Source of the DNA: Saprospiraceae bacterium
GTDB taxonomy: Bacteria > Bacteroidota > Bacteroidia > Chitinophagales > Saprospiraceae
Reading direction: 5' to 3'
DNA: 64,000 nt
NCBI GenBank assembly: GCA_016717265.1
Contig: JADKFX010000001.1
Location: 3,050,501-3,114,500, forward strand
Shown here: positions 19,799 to 27,232 of the stretch, one piece after another
How the letters are laid out: each line of letters begins with the position of its first letter
Numbering within the stretch: position 1 is the stretch's first letter
Translations under genes and position numbers: made by a program
The notes under the pieces: model-generated
Told to the model about the DNA's origin: nothing
The model's database searches: none
The model's input: the letters and a program-made list of their open reading frames with translations, nothing else

Positions 19799-20230
19799 AT
19801 GGAAACTAAAACAAATTGGCTTGCAATTATTACCTGTGCAATCATTGGTATGGCAATGGGATTTTTATGGTATGGTGTGTTGTTCCAAAATCAATGGATG
19901 TCTGGTAATGGAATCACTATGGACGCAGCTGGTAAAATGTTTAAAAATGGTATAGACATGCCTGCTTCATCGATGCCTATGATTGTGAATGCGATTTCTT
20001 TACTTGTTTATGCTTATTTAATGAATTGGTTAGTTAACAAAACAGCCTCTTTTAATTTACAATCAGGTGCGACTTTAGGAGCCGTAATCGGTTTGATTCA
20101 TTTATTCGGTATTTACACTGGAAATAGATTTGCAGGAAATCCAATAAGCCTTTCTATGGTTGATGGGTTTTATACCTTCCTATTATTTACAGTAATGGGT
20201 GCAATTTTAGGTGCCTGGAGACCAAAATAA
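19799..20230 (+). CDS. DUF1761 membrane protein
   Basis: 143 residues with four membrane helices. NWLAIITCAIIGMAMGFLWYGVLF in the first helix (the W-Y-G-x-L-F motif) and MSGNGITM fit DUF1761. Members are small integral membrane proteins of unknown function. It ends 37 nt before a strong terminator and starts 31 nt after the Ycf48-like gene. Confidence 0.85.
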   Translation: METKTNWLAIITCAIIGMAMGFLWYGVLFQNQWMSGNGITMDAAGKMFKNGIDMPASSMPMIVNAISLLVYAYLMNWLVNKTASFNLQSGATLGAVIGLIHLFGIYTGNRFAGNPISLSMVDGFYTFLLFTVMGAILGAWRPK

Positions 20231-20267
20231 TGTATAAGCAATTATCTGGAAAAAAAATGTTGAAATG

Positions 20268-20307
20268 ATTGCCCTTTTCAGTTCTGAATTGAAAAGGGCA
20301 ATTTTTT
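20268..20307 (+). terminator. Rho-independent terminator after the DUF1761 gene
   Basis: A perfect 13-bp stem, ATTGCCCTTTTCA (20268-20280) pairing with TGAAAAGGGCAAT (20290-20302), closes a nine-base loop and runs into a T tract on the plus strand. It separates the DUF1761 gene from the acyltransferase gene downstream. Confidence 0.93.
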
Positions 20308-20447
20308 AATAAATTTATTTGCGTCAAGTAGAATCAAAATAAAGTTCAATCCAGTTCTTTAAATTCAAAAAAAAACATTAAAACACGCCTTTAATTGAAT
20401 TCAATTTCAAATAAAAAGGAATACCTAGCCGGTCAATCAGAATTTAT

Positions 20448-21650
20448 ATGAATGTATCCGAAAAAATATTACAAAATCGCATAGACTCCATCGATATTTT
20501 GCGTGGTATTGTAATGGTCATTATGGCCCTAGACCATGTCCGGGATTACTTTCACATTACAGCCAATACTGACGATCCTCTAAATCTTGAAACTACTACA
20601 CTAGCACTTTTTTATACTAGATGGATAACCCATTTCTGCGCTCCAATTTTTGTATTCCTGTCTGGCTGCTCCATTTACCTTCAAAGCCTACGAAAAACAA
20701 AAATAGAGCTCAGTAAATTTCTTATATTCCGAGGACTATGGTTAGTATTTGCAGAATTCATTATTATTTCATTTGGCTGGACCTTTAATCCTAACTATAA
20801 TTTTATTATTCTACAAGTAATATGGGCAATTGGTATAAGTATGATATTGCTCGGCATATTGATTCACCTACCTTATAAACTTCTTTTAGCTCTTGGTTTG
20901 CTTATTGTCATCGGCCATAATCTATTTGATATTGCCGAGTCAAATCCTGACTTTAAACCTGGATTTTGGTGGGACTTATTTCATTCTGGTCATTTTTCAG
21001 CTTATACCTATGCCAAAAATCATGCGGTATTTATTGTCTATCCATTTCCTGCATGGACCGGAATCATGATAACAGGTTACTGTGCTGGTAAACTATATAC
21101 CCAAGCCCATTCTATTGAAAAAAGAATACGGGTATTTAATTATTTAGGGCTCACACTCATTGCAATATTCATTGTCCTTCGGTATACAAATATTTATGGC
21201 GATCCCATTCCATGGAATTTAAATAAAGATTTTATTTCAACATTTTTATCATTTGTCAATGTAAATAAATATCCTCCATCTTTCTTATTTATTTGTATGA
21301 CAATAGGTCCAGCATTTTTTATATTATCGTATCTAGAAAATAAAAACAATCGGTTCACTAGAATTATATCAAATTACGGTCGTGTGCCATTTTTTTATTA
21401 CATAGCGCACATTTATTGGATCCATTTAATAGCAGCCATTTTATTTTTTATAAATGGAAATAATTTAGAAAATATTAAAAACACAGGTCAAAATTTTCCC
21501 TTTTATTTTGTCATTCCAGGAGAAGGGTATCCTCTTATAGTAGTTTATTTAATTTGGATATTTGTTGTGTTAACTTTATATCCTCTATGTAAATGGTATG
21601 ATTTATATAAAAAAAGTCATAAAGAAAATAGATGGTTAAGCTATTTATAA
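20448..21650 (+). CDS. HGSNAT-like / DUF1624 membrane acyltransferase
   Basis: 400 residues with about ten membrane helices. RIDSIDILRGIVMVIMALDHVRDYF at the N-terminus and THFCAPIFVFLSGCSIYL are the signatures of the heparan-alpha-glucosaminide N-acetyltransferase catalytic region (DUF1624/COG3503); the His in ALDHVRD is the residue expected to carry the acetyl group across the membrane. RVPFFYYIAHIYWIHL near the end also fits. The acceptor is probably an envelope glycan, but no linked glycan genes are present nearby. Confidence 0.83.
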   Translation: MNVSEKILQNRIDSIDILRGIVMVIMALDHVRDYFHITANTDDPLNLETTTLALFYTRWITHFCAPIFVFLSGCSIYLQSLRKTKIELSKFLIFRGLWLVFAEFIIISFGWTFNPNYNFIILQVIWAIGISMILLGILIHLPYKLLLALGLLIVIGHNLFDIAESNPDFKPGFWWDLFHSGHFSAYTYAKNHAVFIVYPFPAWTGIMITGYCAGKLYTQAHSIEKRIRVFNYLGLTLIAIFIVLRYTNIYGDPIPWNLNKDFISTFLSFVNVNKYPPSFLFICMTIGPAFFILSYLENKNNRFTRIISNYGRVPFFYYIAHIYWIHLIAAILFFINGNNLENIKNTGQNFPFYFVIPGEGYPLIVVYLIWIFVVLTLYPLCKWYDLYKKSHKENRWLSYL

Positions 21651-21734
21651 GGAATAATTTAATCCTTTTAGAAAAATTAAAAACATTCAATTAAATACAG
21701 TATTCCTAATTCATTTGTCTTCCAAAATACAAAT

Positions 21735-22709
21735 ATGAAATACAGAATTCCAAATAAGTTTAAACTAACATTACTCCTAATTTTGAGTTTTGCAATAAGT
21801 CAAAGTCAGCAACAAATAGATAAAACACAAGCTTTTCTACCGGAGTTATTTTCAAAGTATCCAAATGTAAGAGATTTGGCAATTTCGGAAAAAGAAAATG
21901 AAATGTTTTTTACGATTCAAAGTTATCTTGGTGAACTATCTATAATCCTATATTCTAAAATTATTGATGGCAAATGGTCAAAGCCTCGAGTCGCTTCGTT
22001 TTCCGGACAATTCCAAGATCTTGAACCATTTTTATCACCAGATGGGTTGAAATTGTATTTTGCATCCAATAGACCAATTTCGGATACTGCACAGGAGTCA
22101 AAAGATTATGACATTTGGTATGTTGAAAGAAAAGACTTTAGAAGCAAATGGTCAATTCCAATAAATGTTGGTCCACCAGTAAACACAAAAGACAATGAAT
22201 TTTATCCATCGGTATCAAGATTAAATAATCTCTACTTTACCTGCGATGGAGGAAATTCAAAGGGAAAAGATGATATTTTTGTGAGCAAGTTTATCAATGG
22301 TCAGTATCTGCAACCTATATCCATGAGTGATTCCATAAATACTGATGGATATGAATTTAATGGGTTTATTGCCGCAGACGAATCTTATTTAATTTATACT
22401 TGCTATAACAAAACCGGAGGATATGGAAGCGGTGACTTATATATTAGCTTTAATAAAGGAAACGAGCAATGGACTACTTCCAAAAACATCGGTAAAAAAT
22501 TTAACTCCGCCCAAATGGATTATTGTCCCTTTGTGCATTCAAAATCAGGTAAACTATATTTTACAAGTAAAAGAACTTCTGTAAATACTAAATTTGTCAA
22601 ACCACAAACTATTGAATCGCTTCTAACCGAAATGAATAAATACGAAAATGGGAAAAGTAGAATTTACCAAACAGATATAAGCAAATTAATTCATTCAAAA
22701 TTTAATTGA
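21735..22709 (+). CDS. Periplasmic PD40 (WD40-like) beta-propeller protein
   Basis: 324 residues with a signal peptide (ending SQSQQ near residue 25). PD40/TolB-type strands recur: DLEPFLSPDGLKLYFASNRP, DNEFYPSVSRLNNLYFTCDGG, DGYEFNGFIAADESYLIYTCY and MDYCPFVHSKSGKLYFTSKR, giving about five to six blades. No OmpA domain follows, unlike many Bacteroidota relatives. Likely a periplasmic or surface-exposed binding protein; partner unknown. Confidence 0.82.
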   Translation: MKYRIPNKFKLTLLLILSFAISQSQQQIDKTQAFLPELFSKYPNVRDLAISEKENEMFFTIQSYLGELSIILYSKIIDGKWSKPRVASFSGQFQDLEPFLSPDGLKLYFASNRPISDTAQESKDYDIWYVERKDFRSKWSIPINVGPPVNTKDNEFYPSVSRLNNLYFTCDGGNSKGKDDIFVSKFINGQYLQPISMSDSINTDGYEFNGFIAADESYLIYTCYNKTGGYGSGDLYISFNKGNEQWTTSKNIGKKFNSAQMDYCPFVHSKSGKLYFTSKRTSVNTKFVKPQTIESLLTEMNKYENGKSRIYQTDISKLIHSKFN

Positions 22710-22738
22710 TTCCAGGATCCTGTTTATGACTACAAGAT

Positions 22739-23206
22739 TTATATCAAAGATCCAAATTTTTTACGTATTGCTAACTCCCGATAATTAAATATTTCTAATA
22801 ATTTTCTTCTAATAAAAATGAAATTTGCGATTGCTCCTATAAACCCATATGGGGGTTGATATGAAACAATATCTGTCATTAAAACACCGCCTTCAATTTC
22901 TTCAATATGATGTTCGTGATGCCACATAGAATAAGGTCCTATTCTTTGTTCATCTACAAAATAACAATTTTCTTTCACCTGTGTGATTTCTGTAACCCAT
23001 AATAATTTCAATCCAAAAAATGGGCTAATCTTATAGCTAATGATCATTCCTGGATACATTACTGGAGTCTTCTGAATAGATGTGATTTGAAAATGCATAT
23101 AATCAGGTGTTATTTCTTTTAAATTCACCGGGGATGCCATAAAATTCCAAACTTCATTTAGTTGAGAAGGAATTTTTTGTGTAAATTTAAATTGATAAAA
23201 TGCCAT
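22739..23206 (-). CDS. SRPBCC-family ligand-binding protein
   Basis: 155 residues in the START/Bet v1-like fold: the first strand FKFTQKIPSQLNEVWNFMASPVNLKEITP, the mid-domain PGMIISYKISPFFGLKLLWVTEI, WHHEHHIEEIEGGVLMTDIVSYQPPYGFIG and a C-terminal helix. This matches the COG4276-type subgroup. It lies 4 nt downstream of an atypical SDR gene and is surely co-transcribed with it. In other Bacteroidota this pair is often found near photolyase or pigment genes; none is present here. Confidence 0.86.
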   Translation of the reverse strand: MAFYQFKFTQKIPSQLNEVWNFMASPVNLKEITPDYMHFQITSIQKTPVMYPGMIISYKISPFFGLKLLWVTEITQVKENCYFVDEQRIGPYSMWHHEHHIEEIEGGVLMTDIVSYQPPYGFIGAIANFIFIRRKLLEIFNYRELAIRKKFGSLI

Positions 23207-23210
23207 TAGC

Positions 23211-23909
23211 TTAAGCTTTTAAAGTTGATAATCCACCATCAACATGAAAAATCTGACCTGTAATCCATGCAGATTTCTCACTTAATAGAAATTCAGCAAT
23301 ATTTGCTAAATCATATACAGAACCAATTTTCTTTAATGGGTGTCTTGCCGCATTTGTTTCCCTTTTATCAGGAGTATTAAGTAGTGAGCTTGCAAGTGGT
23401 GTATCGGTCAAAGAAGGTGCAATACAATTCACTCGAATTCCTGGTGCTAATTCTGCTGCAAGTGACTTAGCTAAACCTTCTACTGCTCCTTTTGAGCTAG
23501 CTACTTGAGTATGAAAATTAAATCCATTTTGAACAGCAATAGACGAAAATAATACGATTGATGCAGAGTTGGTATTCCTTAATTGCGGTAAAACACACTG
23601 AAGCACTTTCACTGCACCGACTAACTGCAATTCAAAATCAGCAACAAATTCTTTGGGGCTTATTCTAGAAAAAGGTTTCAAGTGTATGCTTCCAGGGCAA
23701 TAAACAAAACCATCCAAGGTGTCCGGCAAATAATCAAACTGAAGCTTTTCATCTAATACATTACAAGCATGATATTCCAACAAAGGATCAACACTTTCTA
23801 TCGTATGTTTATTGTATGTAGCAAAAACGCTGTGTCCTGAATGCGCAAGTTGCAAGGCTAATTGCCGACCAATTCCAGAAGAACCGCCAATAACCAAATA
23901 ATTTAACAT
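23211..23909 (-). CDS. Atypical short-chain dehydrogenase/reductase lacking the catalytic Tyr
   Basis: From the ATG at 23909 the protein has 232 residues and starts exactly at the first Rossmann strand MLNYLVIGGSSGIGRQLALQLA with the SDR dinucleotide motif GGSSGIG. An in-frame upstream start would add 24 hydrophobic residues and is not favoured. The active-site Ser (FSSIAV) and Lys (SSKGAVEGLAKSLAAEL) are present, but the position of the catalytic Tyr in YxxxK is occupied by Val (VASSK). PSLTDTPLA and GQIFHVDGG follow as usual. The protein may still bind NAD(P) but its catalysis must differ. Operon with the SRPBCC gene. Confidence 0.85.
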   Translation of the reverse strand: MLNYLVIGGSSGIGRQLALQLAHSGHSVFATYNKHTIESVDPLLEYHACNVLDEKLQFDYLPDTLDGFVYCPGSIHLKPFSRISPKEFVADFELQLVGAVKVLQCVLPQLRNTNSASIVLFSSIAVQNGFNFHTQVASSKGAVEGLAKSLAAELAPGIRVNCIAPSLTDTPLASSLLNTPDKRETNAARHPLKKIGSVYDLANIAEFLLSEKSAWITGQIFHVDGGLSTLKA

Positions 23910-24188
23910 TAAAATAAAACATAAACTATGTCCTAAAGTTTGATTTAAATAAACATAAATTAAACAAATAATTTTCAGCAAAAAACCAGTTTAAATACAC
24001 ATTAATGTATAGACAGAATACTATAGGACTCCGTAAATCGGAATATAGGTTTATGGCAAGAAAAGCACCTTTAATCAATCATAATGGCACTTTGAATAGT
24101 CTAAAATAATTCGATAACTTGAATATGTCGAAATTGGCTAATTCATTATATTTGAATTTAATAATAGATTTTTGTTAAATTTACATCT

Positions 24189-24437
24189 ATGGCAAAGCAT
24201 GAAAAGCCGAAAAAAAAAATACTTGAATCCTGGCATTCGGATCCTAAAAACTGGAAATGGTCCTATTTCTATTATAACAAAAGTGACTCCAGGATTTTAC
24301 TCCCAAAGCGAATAAATCAATTAGGATGGACTTTTAATTTTGCAAATCCGATTGCATATACTTTTATAATCATTTGTATTCTTCTGATTATTGCAATTAT
24401 AATATACTCAAGTTTGAACACTTTGCCTAAAGAATAA
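24189..24437 (+). CDS. DUF5808 small membrane protein
   Basis: 82 residues. SDPKNWKWSYFYYNKSDSRILLPKR, followed by LGWTFNFANP, is the DUF5808 motif; one membrane helix (about 57-77) ends the protein. DUF5808 domains often occur in SdpI-like membrane proteins. The downstream T9SS protein gene begins 2 nt after its stop if the longest reading is used, or 65 nt after it with the preferred start. Function unknown. Confidence 0.76.
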   Translation: MAKHEKPKKKILESWHSDPKNWKWSYFYYNKSDSRILLPKRINQLGWTFNFANPIAYTFIIICILLIIAIIIYSSLNTLPKE

Positions 24438-24502
24438 GTATGTTTAACCAATTCGACAAAAGATTCGACTTATTAAACTCTAAACCAATTAAAAATTTCA
24501 AC

Positions 24503-25651
24503 ATGGTTTATCATCTAAAATTTCAAACGATCAGCGTCTTATTGCTTTTAATATTTTGTAAACAATCAGCTTCAGGTCAATGCTTTGTTTGTAAGAATGC
24601 ACCGGAAGGAACTATTTGGTGTGATGATTTTGAAGATAATATTCCTTTGTCTCAAAAATATTTTGAATATAACAATAATTCAGGAGATTTTATTCGATTA
24701 GATAAAGTTGGAAGAGATCAAACTTATGGCATGCGTGTAAAATGGCAAAAGGGTGAAGTAAGTGCTGGATCACTTTCCAAATCCTTTGGTAAAACTCCGG
24801 ACAGTTATATTGGAAAAAATGCAGCACGTCCAGGGGAACATTTTGATGAAATATATTGGAGAATGGATGTAATGTCACAAGATGGCTGGAAAGGTGGCGG
24901 TCCTGCAAAGCTTAGTAGGGCACTTTGTTTGGCTAACAGTAATTGGGCACAAGGTATGATGGCTCATTTATGGTCTGGAGGCACAAATGACCTTTATTTG
25001 GGAATGGATCCTGCAAGCGGTATTGGCTTGGATGGAAAATTAAAGTCGACTAAATATAATGACTTTAATAATTTGAGATGGTTGGGTTTCAAATCTGGAA
25101 CTACTCCAATTTATAATACGATTAACTCAGGAATTTGGTTTTGCATAGTTGGACATGTAAAATTAAATAGCCCAGGCCAAAAAGATGGAATTTTTGAATT
25201 TTGGATCAATGATACATTGCAAGCGTCTTCAAAAAATTTGGATTGGCACAGCACCTGGAATCAAGATAGTACAAACATGCATATAAATGCCATTTTCTTT
25301 GAAAACTATTGGAATTCAGGTTCTCCTGTAGACCAAGAGCGTTATTTTGATAATCTAGTAATTAGCACTAAACCGATACCCTGCATTTGCAATACTACAA
25401 AAACAGAAGAAAAACAAAATAATACGCTACTTAAAATTTATCCAAATCCTGGACAAAACAAAATTAAATTAGATATTCCTGAAGTCCATTTGCCAACTAA
25501 TGGAGTCGTATTTGATCAAAACAATAAAATAGTTTTGGAGTTAACAATCCAGACATCTAAAGAGCCTATTGAGTTAAATAACTTACACCCAGGAATCTAT
25601 ATTTTAAAAATTGCTAAGATGAAACCGATCAAATTAGTGATCCTTAAATAG
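24503..25651 (+). CDS. T9SS-secreted lectin/polysaccharide-lyase-like protein
   Basis: The ATG at 24503 (382 residues) puts a signal peptide at the N-terminus (MVYHLKFQTISVLLLLIF, cleaved near ASGQ); an upstream in-frame ATG at 24440 would precede it with 21 charged residues. Residues about 30-290 resemble a concanavalin-like jelly roll of the polysaccharide-lyase-14-like type: EIYWRMDVMSQDGWKGGGPAKLSRA, SGIWFCIVGHVKLNSPGQKDGIFEFWIND, and a final YFDNLVIST strand. The last 70 residues (LLKIYPNPGQNKIKLDI to PIKLVILK) form a type-A sorting domain. Likely surface glycan binding or degradation; catalytic residues cannot be named. Confidence 0.75.
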   Translation: MVYHLKFQTISVLLLLIFCKQSASGQCFVCKNAPEGTIWCDDFEDNIPLSQKYFEYNNNSGDFIRLDKVGRDQTYGMRVKWQKGEVSAGSLSKSFGKTPDSYIGKNAARPGEHFDEIYWRMDVMSQDGWKGGGPAKLSRALCLANSNWAQGMMAHLWSGGTNDLYLGMDPASGIGLDGKLKSTKYNDFNNLRWLGFKSGTTPIYNTINSGIWFCIVGHVKLNSPGQKDGIFEFWINDTLQASSKNLDWHSTWNQDSTNMHINAIFFENYWNSGSPVDQERYFDNLVISTKPIPCICNTTKTEEKQNNTLLKIYPNPGQNKIKLDIPEVHLPTNGVVFDQNNKIVLELTIQTSKEPIELNNLHPGIYILKIAKMKPIKLVILK

Positions 25652-25941
25652 CTTTCTAAATACTTTAAATTGATCTAATTTACAAAAAAATGGTCATTTT
25701 ACCTCTAAAGAGCAATTTAAATTAAATATATTTAACTATATTTAAGCTAATTTTGTTATACCTAACATAAGCTCCTGATGAACCGTTGATGTAAATTGCT
25801 TATAACTGGATTTCTTAATCAAAATCCTATATTGAATTTACAAAAAATGAACTTTAGACTAGAAATCGGAAAAAATTGCTTATCAAAGAAACAAATACTA
25901 TAATCGACAAAACAAATTCTTTTAATACCTAATAGAATATA

Positions 25942-26502
25942 TTGATATTATACATTAAATACATGGTTAGCTTACGTTGTAAGTTGATGGTTAAGGATGA
26001 GCTAAAAAAGCTAGGACTTCACTTTGTAAATGTAGATTTGGGAACTGTTGAAATATTAGAAGAAATTAGCATTGTCCAACGCGATCTGTTAAAACAAAAT
26101 CTGCTCAAATCAGGCCTCGAACTGATGGATGACAAAAAAAGTATTTTAATTGAAAAAATTAAGAATGTAATAACTGAAATGATCCACTACTCAGATGAAT
26201 TACCTCAAGTCAACTATTCAGATTATATAAGTGAGAAATTAAAATACGATTATAACTATTTGTCAAATATATTTTCTGAAGTCAAAGGGATCACAATTCA
26301 GCAATTCATCATTATAAATAAAATTGAAAAAGTAAAGGAGTTACTACTTTATGACGAATTAAATTTGACTGAAATTTCTTATAAATTGAATTATAGCAGT
26401 GTTGCCCATTTGTCCAATCAATTTAAAAAAATCACAGGCCTTTCACCCTCTTTTTACAAACAACTCAAACAGAAGAGAAAAGGAAATCTTGAAAGCATAT
26501 AA
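25942..26502 (+). CDS. AraC-family regulator with N-terminal HMA-like domain (paralogue 1)
   Basis: 186 residues. The first 75 (LYIKYMVSLRCKLMVKDELKKLGLHFVNVDLG...VEI) look like a ferredoxin-like, HMA-related fold that keeps one Cys where copper-binding members have CxxC. Residues about 85-178 are an AraC DNA-binding domain with the second-helix signature YKLNYSSVAHLSNQFKKITGLSPSFYK. The TTG start at 25942 is supported by the paralogue at 59597-60172, which also starts at TTG and keeps the following six codons with synonymous changes. It opens the stress island and precedes a CsbD gene. The ligand of the N-terminal domain is unknown. Confidence 0.85.
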   Translation: MILYIKYMVSLRCKLMVKDELKKLGLHFVNVDLGTVEILEEISIVQRDLLKQNLLKSGLELMDDKKSILIEKIKNVITEMIHYSDELPQVNYSDYISEKLKYDYNYLSNIFSEVKGITIQQFIIINKIEKVKELLLYDELNLTEISYKLNYSSVAHLSNQFKKITGLSPSFYKQLKQKRKGNLESI

Positions 26503-26796
26503 ATCACAATGCACAAATGCATTGATATTATAGTAAATTCAAAATTAGTAAATATTATCATCCATTTATTGGTTCTAAAGTGGTTTACTAAAACCAACGA
26601 ACTTTAGTGCGTTTAGATTAAAATACATTCGCAAATTATGCTATATGCTTAAGATAAAAACTTACAAAACAAATAACATGATTGATACAATTCTGTTTTT
26701 TAACAATTATTCAATGTATTTCAAATCCTATAAAATAAACTCTGAAATTGAAATTCACACATCTTAATCGGGTTTTTATCCTATATTAACTACTAA
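26503..26796. other. Gene-free stretch before the CsbD promoter
   Basis: AT-rich with stops in all frames. I see no gene, repeat or terminator with a clear T tract. The regulated promoter of the first CsbD gene begins at its right end. Confidence 0.5.
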
Positions 26797-26863
26797 ATAA
26801 GTAAATTATGTAAATTTAATTGCTAAATTTGCAAATAACATGGATGTTTTCATTTAATATTTG
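26797..26863 (+). promoter_or_regulatory. Shared stress-promoter box and -7 element of CsbD gene 1
   Basis: The 18-nt box at 26797-26814 (ATAAGTAAATTATGTAAA) matches the island consensus ATATGTGAWWWATGTAAC. The TTTG of the -7 box (AATATTTG) starts at 26860, exactly 46 nt after the last base of the box. A palindrome ATTGAAA-TC-TTTCAAT follows at 26865-26880, over the presumed transcription start. Confidence 0.66.
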
Positions 26864-26894
26864 CATTGAAATCTTTCAATAAAAGCTAATTGCT

Positions 26895-27116
26895 ATGGAA
26901 AAAAAAGACCAAACTGCTGCACCCTTCAAAATAATTGGAAATTGGGACATCCAGTCAAAACAATTAAAAAAATATTATTCTCAGTTAACTACAGCAGATT
27001 TGAAATTCGAACCAGGTAAAGAAGATGAACTCATTAGCCGAATGGAGCTTCGATTAAACAAATCCAGAGAGGACATAATAAAAATAATCAGAAAAGGATT
27101 ACCTATCAGATATTAG
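26895..27116 (+). CDS. CsbD-like stress protein 1
   Basis: 73 residues. FKIIGNWDIQSKQLKKYYSQLTTADLKFEPGKEDELISRMELRLNKSREDIIKIIRK is a CsbD-family three-helix bundle; the short pre-helix tail MEKKDQTAAP is extra. CsbD proteins are abundant general-stress proteins of unknown mechanism. It has its own promoter carrying the island box. A second CsbD gene lies at 31595-31780. Confidence 0.85.
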   Translation: MEKKDQTAAPFKIIGNWDIQSKQLKKYYSQLTTADLKFEPGKEDELISRMELRLNKSREDIIKIIRKGLPIRY

Positions 27117-27232
27117 TTTGTAAATAATCACCTAATTTGCTTTAAAGCAAAACCATTTTTGCTAAAGAAATATAAGGAGTTCCACTTGAGGTATATTATT
27201 AATTTTAATTGCCGAAAACAATAATCTGCTAC

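Noticed and set aside
25741..25941. Island box in front of the first AraC gene (ATGTAAATT at 25789)
   Set aside because: The first half-site is missing and no TTTG stands at 46 nt; promoter not assignable.
27136..27162. TTTGCTTTAAAGCAAA palindrome as a terminator of the GT4 operon
   Set aside because: No loop and no T tract in a defined orientation; too weak to call.
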